Positions 17,017 to 25,691 of a stretch of 64,000 nucleotides of DNA are shown piece after piece. A model generated the notes under the pieces. That model saw nothing but the letters and a program-made list of their open reading frames with translations. It ran no database searches and was not told where the DNA came from. Position 1 is the first letter of the stretch. Each line of letters opens with the position of its first letter. The position numbers and the translations under genes were made by a program. The DNA lies in assembly GCF_025631005.1 (NCBI RefSeq), contig NZ_JAOTPL010000005.1:1-64000 (forward strand). The letters are read 5' to 3'. The DNA comes from Haoranjiania flava. Its GTDB lineage: Bacteria > Bacteroidota > Bacteroidia > Chitinophagales > Chitinophagaceae.

Positions 17017-17094
17017 CACATGGAATAACCAGCTTTTTAGATTCATACTCATTCACGGTTGGTATAGATTTCTAATCTTTATGGTTATTTCATT
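17017..17094. repeat. type A repeat between susC and susD
   Basis: CACATGGAATAACC at 17017-17030 and ATGGTTATTTCAT near 17082-17093 are the two ends of the type A element, with GGTTGGTATAGATT inside. It lies within the susC-susD intergenic region and so would be part of their transcript. Confidence 0.75.
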
Positions 17095-17115
17095 TTATTT
17101 ATAATTTTCCTGGAT

Positions 17116-20100
17116 TTAAAATGTTATATCAATGCCAAATGAATATGTTTTGCTGAAAGGATATACCCTTCCGTCAATATTTGCCATGGCCTGTTCGGGG
17201 TCAATATATTTTGTCCTCAGTTTTGTCCATGTAAACAGATTTTCTCCGCTCACAAAAACTCTGAAATCCTGCACTTTTACCTTTTTTGTAATGTTCTGTG
17301 GAACTTTATATCCCAATGTCAGGTTTTTAAGCCTTATGTAAGCGAGGTCTTGCAAGTATTTATTATTGGTAGCTCTCAGCTCATTGTTTGCGTTCAATGC
17401 TACGTAAGCAAGGAGGTTGGGAAAATAAGCATTAGGATTTTCGGCGCTGTAAACATTTTTTTCAAAATCGGCTGGAATAAACGAGAAATACGGCCTTGAA
17501 TAAGGGCCCCAGAACCTGTCTGCATTGTTGCCGGGATACCAGTTCATTTTTCCTAAGCCCTGGAAGAAAACTGAAATATCAAACCCTGACCAGTTCAATG
17601 AACCATTGATGCCGTAAGTATAGCGCGGTGTGCTGTTTCCAATAACTCGCTGATCACCGGGCTTTTCAACTGTATTGTCTCCTGCAGTTATTTTCCCGTC
17701 TCCATCCAGATCTACCCACCTGAGGTCGCCGGCACGGAGGGGAATATTATTGTCTATCCTTACTCGGTTTAAAAAAGTCTGATCTATGGGATATGTCTTT
17801 GCTTCGGCGTCCGTTTTAAAGTAGCCATCTGTAATATACCCCCATATTTCACCGATTTGCTTACCTTCATATAGTGTATATGTCAGTTGGGTCGGGTTAT
17901 TTATTTTTATGATTTCAGAGCGGGAGTCTGCTAAAATAGCTCCAAAACTATATCTGAAGGGTTTTCCTGCCAATTGTTTATTATCTGTCCAGTTTACCGA
18001 CAATTCAAAGCCAATGGTTTTCAGATCAGCTACATTTACCAGTGGCTGGTTAGCTCCAAAAACATTCGGTATTTTAACATCGCCGCTGAGCATGCCACGT
18101 GTATATCTTACAAACTTGTCGTAGGTAATTGATAGCCTGTTTTGAAATAAAGCAATATCTAAGCCCCCATTATAGGTTGTAATTCTTTCCCAAGTAAGGT
18201 TGCCGGATACCGGATTGGGGGCCCGGTAACTCATAGGCCTCTCCCCGTCTAAAATATAATCTAGTACAGTAGGGTTCATTGTGAGTATATAAGGGTAAGG
18301 GCTTGATACATCCTGATTGCCTAATGCCCCTGCTGAACCTCTTATTTTAAAATCATTTATTATGTTTTTAACTGGCCGCCAGAAAGTTTCTTCGCTTACA
18401 CGCCACCCCGCTGAAACCGACGGGAAAAAGCCCCAGCGATCATTCTTTGGAAAGCGAGATGATCCATCATAGCGCCCACTGGTTTCCAACAGATATTTGC
18501 CCTTGTAATCATAATTGAAACGATAAAAATATCCCTGCAAAGCATATGCGCTGGAGCCGCCCCTCACCAGTGGCGCCGTTGTTGCCAAATTCAAGTCATT
18601 CAGATCTTCAGACAATATATCGTCTGCCTGTGCAGTAATTTTTTTGGCTGTAAAATGCTCCTGGTTGAAACCGGCCATCAATTTAAAGTTGTGGGACGCG
18701 CCAATTCTTCTGGTATATTCAGCAAAAGCATTTATAATGTAAGACTGATTAAATTGCTGGTCTTCAATAAGCCTGTTTGTTGCATAACGGGTATTTGGGA
18801 CAACCACACCCGGCTCCAAAGAAAAATAAGTAGGTACTGTCCTGTAAAAACTCGGGTCTGTATACATATTGTAGCTGTAGTTTGCAGTTATGGTGAGGTC
18901 CTTTACAGGAGTGAAAACAGCTTCTGAAATAGAAGTAAGCTCATACTTTCGCTCAACTCCTTTTGACTTTCCGTTTAAAAGCATAGAGTATATACCGTCA
19001 CCAATGTCATAGCTGTTTAAGCCGCTGCGGTAAAATGCTGTACCATCCGGATTCCAGGGCGCATAGGCAGGAGATGCATGAACATTTATTGCTACGAAAT
19101 TTGCATTGGCACCTCCCTGCCGACCCCAATAAGCGTAATTCATATTGTAGAAATTCAGGTTTTGAGAAACCTTTAACCACGGATATAATTGTGCTGATAC
19201 TTTAGTGCGTAATCCGTAGCTCTTATACTTATCGGTATTCAACCTTAAAATGCCATCCATCATTTTAGCATTCCCGTTTATCATGTATTGCACTTTATCT
19301 GTACCGCCGCTTATATTGATATTATGGTTTTGGTAAGGCTGCCATTTGGTGAAGGTTAAGTTCCACCAATCATAATTACCATAATAAACGTAAATATCTT
19401 TTTCACTTCCATCAGCAAGCTTTCTTCGTTGGATAGTAGCCCAAGGCCTTTCAGGATGTTCGGTCTTATCATTTCTGCGGGCGTATAGTTCTGCCATGTC
19501 CTGTTCTGTATAGCGAGAGTATCCGCCAACGTGCGCCAGTGCACGGTCGTTAAGCCTCATCCAGTCATAGGCAGTAGTCATGAAATCTGTACTCACATTC
19601 GGAGTATTAAAACCAAAAGCATTATTATAACGAATTGATACTTTTCCTTTGGCGCCGGCTTTTGTAGTAACGAGTACTACGCCAAAACCGCCTCTGGCAC
19701 CATATACCGCAGCAGATGCAGCATCTTTTAATACTGTTATTGTTTGTATTTCTTCAGGAGAAAGCCTGTCAAGCGTTCCGGGAACTCCGTCAATTAAAAC
19801 CAATGGGCCTCCAGTAAGCGCGTTGTTTCCGCTTATAGAAGTTACGCCACGTACGTTTATACTACCCATTGTGCCTGGTGCGCCCCCTCCAAACCTGATG
19901 TTCAGGTTGGGAATTGTTCCTTGTAGCATTTGTGATATATTGGTAACAGGACGATCACGCAAATCATCGCCGCTAACCTGTGTTACCGCCCCTGTCAGGG
20001 TTACTTTTCTCTGTGTACCGTATCCTACTACAATTACGTCCCGCAAGTCGCTGCTGTCGCTGGGTTGCATGCGAATGAGCAGTGAATTGGTTTGACCGGA

Positions 20101-20388
20101 AACAATTTCAAAAGCCGGTATTTCTGCTGTTGTATAGCCTACTGCCGTTGCGGTGATATTGTATAGTCCACTTGCCGAGATGTTGGTAATTTCAAATGCT
20201 CCGTCCGTGCCGGTAACAGCGTTGTAAACAACACTTTCCTGGGCAGCAGTTTTCACCGATATCGTTACCCCCGCCATAGGACTTTCGGCTTCGCTTAGAA
20301 CGGTGCCTCTTAACAAAGTCGTATTCTGACTAGAGGCACCCAGACAACTAAGCAGCAATATCAATAGGCTACATAACAGTCTGCTCAT
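17116..20388 (-). CDS. SusC/RagA-family TonB-dependent transporter
   Basis: 1090 residues from ATG 20388, chosen because a signal peptide starts there (MSRLLCSLLILLLSCLGASS). The reading frame stays open upstream to 20553 and would add 55 residues, but these overlap a type B repeat and do not look like a signal. Domains: carboxypeptidase-D regulatory-like (LRGTVLSEAESPMAGVTISV), TonB plug (VIVVGYGTQRKVTLTGAVTQ, then LIDGVPGTLDRLSPEEIQTI and AAVYGARGGFGVVLV), and a barrel ending in YSFGIDITF. No STN signalling domain is seen although FecR and a sigma factor are present. Confidence 0.92.
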   Translation of the reverse strand: MSRLLCSLLILLLSCLGASSQNTTLLRGTVLSEAESPMAGVTISVKTAAQESVVYNAVTGTDGAFEITNISASGLYNITATAVGYTTAEIPAFEIVSGQTNSLLIRMQPSDSSDLRDVIVVGYGTQRKVTLTGAVTQVSGDDLRDRPVTNISQMLQGTIPNLNIRFGGGAPGTMGSINVRGVTSISGNNALTGGPLVLIDGVPGTLDRLSPEEIQTITVLKDAASAAVYGARGGFGVVLVTTKAGAKGKVSIRYNNAFGFNTPNVSTDFMTTAYDWMRLNDRALAHVGGYSRYTEQDMAELYARRNDKTEHPERPWATIQRRKLADGSEKDIYVYYGNYDWWNLTFTKWQPYQNHNINISGGTDKVQYMINGNAKMMDGILRLNTDKYKSYGLRTKVSAQLYPWLKVSQNLNFYNMNYAYWGRQGGANANFVAINVHASPAYAPWNPDGTAFYRSGLNSYDIGDGIYSMLLNGKSKGVERKYELTSISEAVFTPVKDLTITANYSYNMYTDPSFYRTVPTYFSLEPGVVVPNTRYATNRLIEDQQFNQSYIINAFAEYTRRIGASHNFKLMAGFNQEHFTAKKITAQADDILSEDLNDLNLATTAPLVRGGSSAYALQGYFYRFNYDYKGKYLLETSGRYDGSSRFPKNDRWGFFPSVSAGWRVSEETFWRPVKNIINDFKIRGSAGALGNQDVSSPYPYILTMNPTVLDYILDGERPMSYRAPNPVSGNLTWERITTYNGGLDIALFQNRLSITYDKFVRYTRGMLSGDVKIPNVFGANQPLVNVADLKTIGFELSVNWTDNKQLAGKPFRYSFGAILADSRSEIIKINNPTQLTYTLYEGKQIGEIWGYITDGYFKTDAEAKTYPIDQTFLNRVRIDNNIPLRAGDLRWVDLDGDGKITAGDNTVEKPGDQRVIGNSTPRYTYGINGSLNWSGFDISVFFQGLGKMNWYPGNNADRFWGPYSRPYFSFIPADFEKNVYSAENPNAYFPNLLAYVALNANNELRATNNKYLQDLAYIRLKNLTLGYKVPQNITKKVKVQDFRVFVSGENLFTWTKLRTKYIDPEQAMANIDGRVYPFSKTYSFGIDITF

Positions 20389-20454
20389 AGCTTTAGTTAG
20401 TATTATCTGTGTAGGTTTCTTGTTTACTGTTTCATGGCCAGTACTTTTGTCCCC

Positions 20455-20537
20455 AGTAACTATGGGAACAACTCTGCTTATACATTCCTCCCGATAGCCT
20501 TCGGGATTAGAAATAGTTATCATGCTTCGTTTCATTT
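20455..20537 (-). repeat. type B-related repeat upstream of susC
   Basis: GGAACAACTCTGCTTATACA through ATCATGCTTCGTTTCAT matches the ends of other B copies (23924-23980 and, inverted, 27661-27718). On the - strand it begins ATGAAACGAAGCATGAT, which would read MKRSMI. An internal palindrome CCCGATAGCCTTCGGGA is inserted. It lies in the leader of susC. Confidence 0.6.
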
Positions 20538-20585
20538 TAGAATTTTTTCTCATTTAGAAAGGCTACTTAAATTGGATTGATATTG

Positions 20586-21644
20586 TTATTTTTTACTTAT
20601 CCTGATACGGTCTTTGGTAGCTACTGCTTCAAGCCCATTCATATCGCATATGATCTTTAATATGGTATTTATCTGTTGTTCCTTTTTAAAGTTTCCTGTA
20701 AAATATAAATGCTCTACGTCTTTTTTATTATAGCTTATTTTTAATGGATAGTTACCTGCCAAGACATTAAACACGTGATACAAAGGTGTTTGATTAAAAT
20801 CTAAGGCATCCTCTATCGGCGTTGCATCAATAAAATCCGGTTGATTTTCTTTTGCTATTTGAGTATTTCGTAAATGCTTTTTAGAGATAATATTGTTTTT
20901 AAACAGAGGTTCATCATTTATGCTTTGCAGTGATATTCTATAGTCTTTTTTATGAATGATACATTTTTCGTTTGGATTTAAATAAACCGCTTTAAATTTA
21001 GCTTCCCTTAATGGTTTTAAAACCACTTTTCCTTCAATGAGGCTTACTGCAATATTTCCGGTATCTGTACCGTCTACAATAAATATGGTGCCAAGGGCGG
21101 TAGTAGTTATATCGGATGATATAACTGTGAAAGGCTTTTTCCTGTCTTGAGCAACATCGAACCTGGCTTTACCTTTAAGCCTTACAGTTCTATTATCTTC
21201 TTCAAAAGCTGATGGGTAGTATAATGCGCTTCCGGGATAAAGAGATATTGCAGAGCCGTCAATGAGTTTTATAATTTTGATTGCCTGCGAATAATTAGTT
21301 AAAGAGTCTTCTTTAGCTATGGCATACAAACTTTCAGAATTAATTTTATTAAATGACGGTATTATGTAAGCAGCTAATATTATAATGCCTATTACTGATG
21401 CAGCTGCTAGATATTTAAAGTTTTCAGAGAGCTTTGCAGCAACAGTTTTGGATAGCACTACCTTATCCATATCTGCTTCGGTCTTTGCAGGTAACTGCTT
21501 CGCAGTGGTATTGTTCCACTCTTCAGAATTTATATATCTGTCGAGAGCGTCAGGATTGTTCAGGAAATACGTATGGACTTCTTCTGCCTCTTGGCTTGTA
21601 GCAGAGCCGTCTAGAAACCTGTTTATTTTTTCTTCTGTTATCAT
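20586..21644 (-). CDS. FecR-family anti-sigma factor
   Basis: 352 residues from ATG 21644 (an upstream ATG at 21683 is in frame but adds an unlikely stretch). The cytosolic N-terminus MITEEKINRFLDGSATSQEA is the sigma-binding part; one membrane segment follows (YLAAASVIGIIILAAYIIPS, about 79-98); the periplasmic FecR domain contains LIDGSAISLYPGSALYYPSA, and a DUF4974 domain closes the protein (HVFNVLAGNYPLKISYNKKD). It opens the operon, 33 bases upstream of the longest susC frame. It should bind the sigma factor encoded at 11154. It ends far from that gene in the linear map. Confidence 0.9.
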   Translation of the reverse strand: MITEEKINRFLDGSATSQEAEEVHTYFLNNPDALDRYINSEEWNNTTAKQLPAKTEADMDKVVLSKTVAAKLSENFKYLAAASVIGIIILAAYIIPSFNKINSESLYAIAKEDSLTNYSQAIKIIKLIDGSAISLYPGSALYYPSAFEEDNRTVRLKGKARFDVAQDRKKPFTVISSDITTTALGTIFIVDGTDTGNIAVSLIEGKVVLKPLREAKFKAVYLNPNEKCIIHKKDYRISLQSINDEPLFKNNIISKKHLRNTQIAKENQPDFIDATPIEDALDFNQTPLYHVFNVLAGNYPLKISYNKKDVEHLYFTGNFKKEQQINTILKIICDMNGLEAVATKDRIRISKK

Positions 21645-21723
21645 ATTGATACTTCTACACAGAAGTACGCGAGGAAACCACATTTCCCCTATCGCGAAGA
21701 AAAAATATATATGAAATGCAAAA

Positions 21724-21796
21724 CCTAAAAATACATCGTCTTATACGGATATCGTACCAGGTACATTTCTCTTACTTTGAGCAGGATAAATTCGCG
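21724..21796. repeat. right 73-bp direct repeat (native hflX 3' end)
   Basis: Identical base for base to 10962-11034. It contains the final 24 codons or so and the stop codon of hflX (- strand) and ends one base beyond the stop. Identity breaks at both edges into unrelated sequence. Confidence 0.92.
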
Positions 21797-22918
21797 CAGC
21801 TGGTCTACATTAGTTCGTTCCCTGGCCGAAATAAAAATGGCGTTGCCTTCGGTTTGCTTCTCCCATTTAATGCGCAGATCTGTTTTTATTTCCTGTTTTA
21901 TGTCGTCTGCAAGCCATTCGTCGAAGTGCTTTTCTTCGTACAGGTCCATCTTGTTAAAAATAGTAAGCATGGGTTTGTCTGCGGCGCCCAGCTCTTGTAA
22001 TGTTTTATTTACTACTGCTATCTGCTCTTCATGCTGGGGATGTGAAATGTCAACCACATGCAGTAAAATATCTGCTTCCCTTACCTCGTCCAGGGTGCTC
22101 TTAAAACTCTCTACCAGGTGGTGCGGTAACTTGCGTATAAAACCGACTGTATCGCTCAACAGGAAGGGTGTATTTTCAAAAACTACTTTACGGGTAGTGG
22201 TATCCAAGGTGGCAAACAATTTATTCTCTGCAAACACATCGCTCTTGCTGAGCATATTCATGATGGTGCTTTTCCCTACGTTGGTGTAGCCTACCAGCGC
22301 CACGCGTATCAGCTCGCCGCGTTCTTTTCTTTGGGTGAATGACTGCTTGTCTATCTCTTCCAGTTTTTTCCTGAGAAGCGAAATTTTATCTTTCACAATA
22401 CGGCGGTCTGTTTCTATCTCTGTCTCTCCCGGGCCCCTGGTCCCGATGCCTCCTCCCTGGCGTTCCAGGTGCTTCCACATACCCTTCAGGCGCGGCAGCA
22501 GGTATTGGTATTGTGCCAGTTCTACCTGTGTTTTTGCTTGTGCAGTTCTTGCACGGCGTGCAAATATATCCAGGATAAGATCACTGCGGTCAATGGTTTT
22601 TACGCCGATCTCTTTTTCTATATTTATGATCTGCGAGCCTGTGAGCTCATCATCAAAAATGATCAGGTCGATATTTTTGCCGGTGCAATATTTTTTAATC
22701 TCTTCCAGCTTGCCTTTGCCTACAAATGTTCTGCTGTCGGGCATATCCATTTTCTGGATGAAAGATTTTACCGTATCAGCGCCTGCGGTTTCTGCCAGAA
22801 AGGAAAGCTCATAGAGGTATTCATTCACCAACGCTTCCGTCTGTTGCTGGCCACGTTGTACCACACCCACCAGCACGGCTTTTTCATTTTGTTTTATTTT
22901 ATTATTCTTCTCTATCAA
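21725..22918 (-). CDS. hflX: GTPase HflX
   Basis: 397 residues. HflX is a ribosome-binding GTPase that splits stalled or hibernating ribosomes after stress. Seen here: N-terminal domain with GADTVKSFIQKMDMPDSRTF and GKGKLEEIKKY, the hallmark GIGTRGPGETEIETDRR (about 153-169), then the G domain: G1 VGYTNVGKST, G3 DTVGFIRKLPHHLVESFKST and G4 FNKMD. The start codon is TTG (22916-22918); no ATG is available upstream in frame. The 3' end is shared with the direct repeat at 10962, so the coding end acts as a probable insertion target. Confidence 0.95.
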   Translation of the reverse strand: MIEKNNKIKQNEKAVLVGVVQRGQQQTEALVNEYLYELSFLAETAGADTVKSFIQKMDMPDSRTFVGKGKLEEIKKYCTGKNIDLIIFDDELTGSQIINIEKEIGVKTIDRSDLILDIFARRARTAQAKTQVELAQYQYLLPRLKGMWKHLERQGGGIGTRGPGETEIETDRRIVKDKISLLRKKLEEIDKQSFTQRKERGELIRVALVGYTNVGKSTIMNMLSKSDVFAENKLFATLDTTTRKVVFENTPFLLSDTVGFIRKLPHHLVESFKSTLDEVREADILLHVVDISHPQHEEQIAVVNKTLQELGAADKPMLTIFNKMDLYEEKHFDEWLADDIKQEIKTDLRIKWEKQTEGNAIFISARERTNVDQLREFILLKVREMYLVRYPYKTMYF

Positions 22919-22934
22919 TGTTTCTGATTTAATA

Positions 22935-22942
22935 CAAATATA
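22935..22942 (-). promoter_or_regulatory. candidate -7 box for hflX
   Basis: On the - strand TATATTTG fits TAnnTTTG exactly, 16 bases before the TTG start. A -33 box is not clear (T-rich stretch near 22963-22974). Confidence 0.35.
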
Positions 22943-22968
22943 AATTTATAAAAGCATAGTTATTTAAA

Positions 22969-23001
22969 CAAAAAAGATCAGGAACAAATATGTCCCTGAT
23001 C
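22969..23001 (-). terminator. rho-independent terminator of the barrel gene
   Basis: GATCAGGAAC (22976-22985) pairs with GTCCCTGATC (22992-23001) with one mismatch; on the - strand the stem is followed by TTTTTTG. It lies 33 bases after the stop codon of the gene at 23034, and just upstream of hflX. Confidence 0.75.
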
Positions 23002-23033
23002 ACTGTAAGTTATCCAATACCGGGATGATCTTT

Positions 23034-23873
23034 TTACAATATGCCCAGTCCTAAGCCAATAGAGAATGGATGAATATTGCTGTTGGTAACGCCTGTTTTA
23101 AACAACGAGTTTAACTGGTAAGTACCAAAAACATTCACAATATTATAGCCGACACGAAGAGTGCCTGTAAATCTTGTCTGGTTTAAATAGTTGTCGCCGG
23201 CAACTTCTTTCTGTATATAATTCTTGCCGTATACGCTTGGGTATTTATTTTGTTCCGTAGCCTTCGAAGGGTCGTAAAGGTCTTTGCCCTTTGTGTGCAC
23301 TTTCATAAGGTAGCCAAATTTCATGCCTACTGCCACCCTGAAACCTTTGGCAGGTTCTTCTGCATTGGAAGCATAGCGCAGTTCCAGCGGAGCTTCAACA
23401 TATTGGGTTACCATTTTATATTTCCTGAAGTGGATTTCATTGCTCACATCTTTAAATGCAAGCTTGCCATTTGTTACCGGAGGTTCTTTCAGGCCCAGGC
23501 TTACATTGTTGAAGAATACATTGCCTGCGCTGTAGCCCACGCCCAGCCCTACACTAAAATTAGGGTTGGCTTTAAAAGGCTTGTCGTACATAAAGGCAAT
23601 GTTGAACTCCCTGTTGAACTTTGAGGCGGGCTGTTCAAGGCCGTTGGCTCCCATCCATCCGAGGTAGCCGAACTGTATCATCAGGTGGTCATTGGCTCTT
23701 TTGCTGAGGTCGACATTCGGCTGCCTGTCGTCTCTGCGTCTTTCGCGTGCATTGTCCTGTATGGCAGCGGTTACATCGGCCGAAACGGTGTCTTGTGTCG
23801 TAGTTTCTGTTTGTGCATTAAGGTTGATTGTTGCAATAAAAATTGCGGCAATGCTTACCAGGATTCTTTTCAT
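23034..23873 (-). CDS. outer-membrane beta-barrel protein (PorT-like)
   Basis: 279 residues with signal peptide MKRILVSIAAIFIATINLNA. The mature part alternates hydrophobic and polar residues as in barrel strands (HLMIQFGYLGWMGANGL, FSVGLGVGYSAGNVFFNN, GFRVAVGMKFGYLMKV, FTGTLRVGYNIVNVFGTYQL) and ends HPFSIGLGLGIL. The region after the signal is polar (VSADVTAAIQDNARERRRDD). It is a single-gene unit with its own terminator. Function is unknown beyond an outer-membrane location. Confidence 0.75.
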   Translation of the reverse strand: MKRILVSIAAIFIATINLNAQTETTTQDTVSADVTAAIQDNARERRRDDRQPNVDLSKRANDHLMIQFGYLGWMGANGLEQPASKFNREFNIAFMYDKPFKANPNFSVGLGVGYSAGNVFFNNVSLGLKEPPVTNGKLAFKDVSNEIHFRKYKMVTQYVEAPLELRYASNAEEPAKGFRVAVGMKFGYLMKVHTKGKDLYDPSKATEQNKYPSVYGKNYIQKEVAGDNYLNQTRFTGTLRVGYNIVNVFGTYQLNSLFKTGVTNSNIHPFSIGLGLGIL

Positions 23874-24191
23874 TCGTATATTTTTTTAGTTCACTGCCTA
23901 TAGCAGTTTATAATTTTGTCGAATGGAACTTCGCATATACATTCCCCTGTGAGAGAAAAATTTATCATGCTTCGTTTCATTCTTATATTTTTTGGTTTGC
24001 CTTACGGCTAATACTTAAGTTCGCTATAAGTATTAGGATTGCTAAATTGACGCAAATGTATAATAAAAGCTAATAATACAGTAGTTAATTTTCTTAAAAA
24101 AGCAATTAGCCAGGGTTGTATAATTATCCTTGTACAACACACTACTGAAGATCAGCGCCGGTGCATATGGCATATTAATAAACTTGCGCAG
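23874..24191. repeat. intergenic region with a type B repeat
   Basis: No gene is supported in these 318 bases. A type B copy lies at about 23920-23980 (GAATGGAACTTCGCATATAC to ATCATGCTTCGTTTCAT). On the - strand it opens a 29-codon frame starting MKRSMI, unlikely to be a real gene. A further palindrome, ATACTTAAGTTCGCTATAAGTAT, lies near 24011-24033. Confidence 0.6.
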
Positions 24192-25172
24192 TTAACCCGC
24201 ATATTCATTTACCCAATAATTGATCTGCGACAGGTCGGCTTCGTGCAGCGCTATGTTCATGGCTTTAGCATTTTCCAGCGCCTGCTTTGCATCGCGCGCT
24301 CCTGCCAGCGCTGCTGTAATGCCAGGTTGGGCAATGGTCCAGGCAATCACCAGTTGTGCTATACTGCACGCGTACTTATCTGCAAACTCGTTAAGGCTGC
24401 GGAGAAGAGCCTCTACTTTTGCCAGGTCAAACTGTTTAAAATAATTTGCACGATGGTCATTTTTAGGGAATACAGATCTTTCGTTGTATTTACCGGTGAG
24501 CAGGCCTCTTTCCAGCGGGCTGTATGCGATCACGCCCAGCTGGTGCACCAAAGCATAGGGCACCACATCTTTTTCAATTTCCTGTTTCAGCATACTGTAA
24601 GGCACCTGGTTGGAATGCAGGCGTACTGCACGTTCGGCTTCTTCCAGTTGCTCTTCGCTGTAGTTGCATACGCCGATGGCGCGTACCTTGCCATCCTGCA
24701 AGAGTTTATCCATCGCACGCATGGATTCTTCAATAGGCGTGGTAGGATCCGGCCAATGCATTTGTATAAGGTCTATATAATCTGTTTGCAGGCGTTGCAA
24801 ACTTTTTTCTACTTCATCTATAATGCTGTCGTAGCCGCCATATAGCATAATGGAAACGCGGTTGCCATTGCGGTCTGTGTCATTCATCTTGTGAGCGCCT
24901 TTGTCTGTATCCCAGCGCATACCGAATTTGGTAAGTATCTGCAGGCTGCTTCTGTCATAACCCTGTATGGCTTTACCTACAATTTCTTCGCTCAGGCCAA
25001 AGCCGTACATAGGAGCCGTATCAATGGAGGTAATGCCATTATCAATGGAAGCGCGTATAGCATCTATAGAAGTTTTTTCTTCGGTGCCGCCCCACATCCA
25101 TCCGCCAATAGCCCATGTGCCAAGGGTTACCGGCGTAATCTCTAAATTGCTTGTTCCTACTTTTCGTTTCAT
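24192..25172 (-). CDS. aldo/keto reductase
   Basis: 326 residues from ATG 25172 (an upstream ATG at 25223 would add 17 residues without family match). An NADPH-dependent TIM-barrel reductase: motif GITSIDTAPMYGFGLSEEIV with catalytic Asp and Tyr, Lys in LQILTKFGMRWD, His in LIQMHWPDP, and cofactor-binding PLERGLLTGKYN and IAWTIAQPGITAALAGARDA near the end. It belongs to the group that reduces sugars or general aldehydes. It stands alone, downstream of a repeat cluster. Confidence 0.9.
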   Translation of the reverse strand: MKRKVGTSNLEITPVTLGTWAIGGWMWGGTEEKTSIDAIRASIDNGITSIDTAPMYGFGLSEEIVGKAIQGYDRSSLQILTKFGMRWDTDKGAHKMNDTDRNGNRVSIMLYGGYDSIIDEVEKSLQRLQTDYIDLIQMHWPDPTTPIEESMRAMDKLLQDGKVRAIGVCNYSEEQLEEAERAVRLHSNQVPYSMLKQEIEKDVVPYALVHQLGVIAYSPLERGLLTGKYNERSVFPKNDHRANYFKQFDLAKVEALLRSLNEFADKYACSIAQLVIAWTIAQPGITAALAGARDAKQALENAKAMNIALHEADLSQINYWVNEYAG

Positions 25173-25252
25173 CCGTAACAACTTTTTTATACACCTAAAT
25201 GTAGAGAGATTTTTTTGATTCATGTGTGTATATTTATTTGTTTTTCAGTTGC

Positions 25253-25680
25253 CACATGGAATAACCGGCTTTTTTAGATTAATACTCATTCCCGGTTGGT
25301 ATAGATTCCTAATCTTTATGGTTATTTCATGTGTGTATTTTTAATTTTTCTTTATGGCCACATGGAATAGCCTTTATTCATCCCGGTTGGTATAGGTTCC
25401 TAATCTTTATGGTTATTTCTTGTGTATAAATTTTAGTTCGCCGCTTTGCGGCTAATGTTTTTGTGGAATGGAACGCTGATTATACATTTCCCTGTGAGCG
25501 AAAAATTATCATGAGCGTTTCATGTGTATAATTTTTAGTTCGCCGCTTTGCGGCTGTTTTTAATGGTCACATGGAATTAGCTTATTCATCCGCGGTTGGT
25601 ATGCAATTTTTGCTTATGGCTATTCTATGTGTTAATATTTAATTTTTTTCTGTTTGCCATATGGAATAACCAGCTTTTCA
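25253..25680. repeat. second cluster of type A and B repeats
   Basis: The 468-base gap is almost wholly repeats: type A at 25253-25333, a short A at 25359-25424, B at 25435-25526, a partial B head at 25537-25554, a short A at 25568-25631, and a left-half A at about 25658-25680 that runs into the stop region of the DUF892 gene. A and B copies alternate in the same orientation as at 8850-9335. Confidence 0.8.
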
Positions 25681-25691
25681 GGATGTTAAAA

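Larger units (their letters stand above)
10962..21796. mobile_element. putative island: ECF sigma/FecR SusCD cluster between direct repeats
   Basis: The segment between the two 73-bp repeats spans about 10.8 kb and contains exactly one coherent functional unit: sigma factor, two EEP lipoproteins, a surface lipoprotein, SusD, SusC and FecR. hflX stays intact at the right border. No integrase or transposase is present inside, so mobility would depend on an enzyme encoded elsewhere, or the repeats came from another duplication event. Island status is inferred from the repeats and content only. Confidence 0.5.

Noticed and set aside
20389..20553. N-terminal extension of SusC by 55 residues
   Set aside because: The extra part is not a signal peptide or STN domain and overlaps a type B repeat; the start at 20388 gives a proper signal sequence.
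10962..21796. Calling the region a complete integrative element
   Set aside because: Flanking repeats are perfect but no integrase, relaxase or transposase is inside, so only a putative passenger island is claimed.
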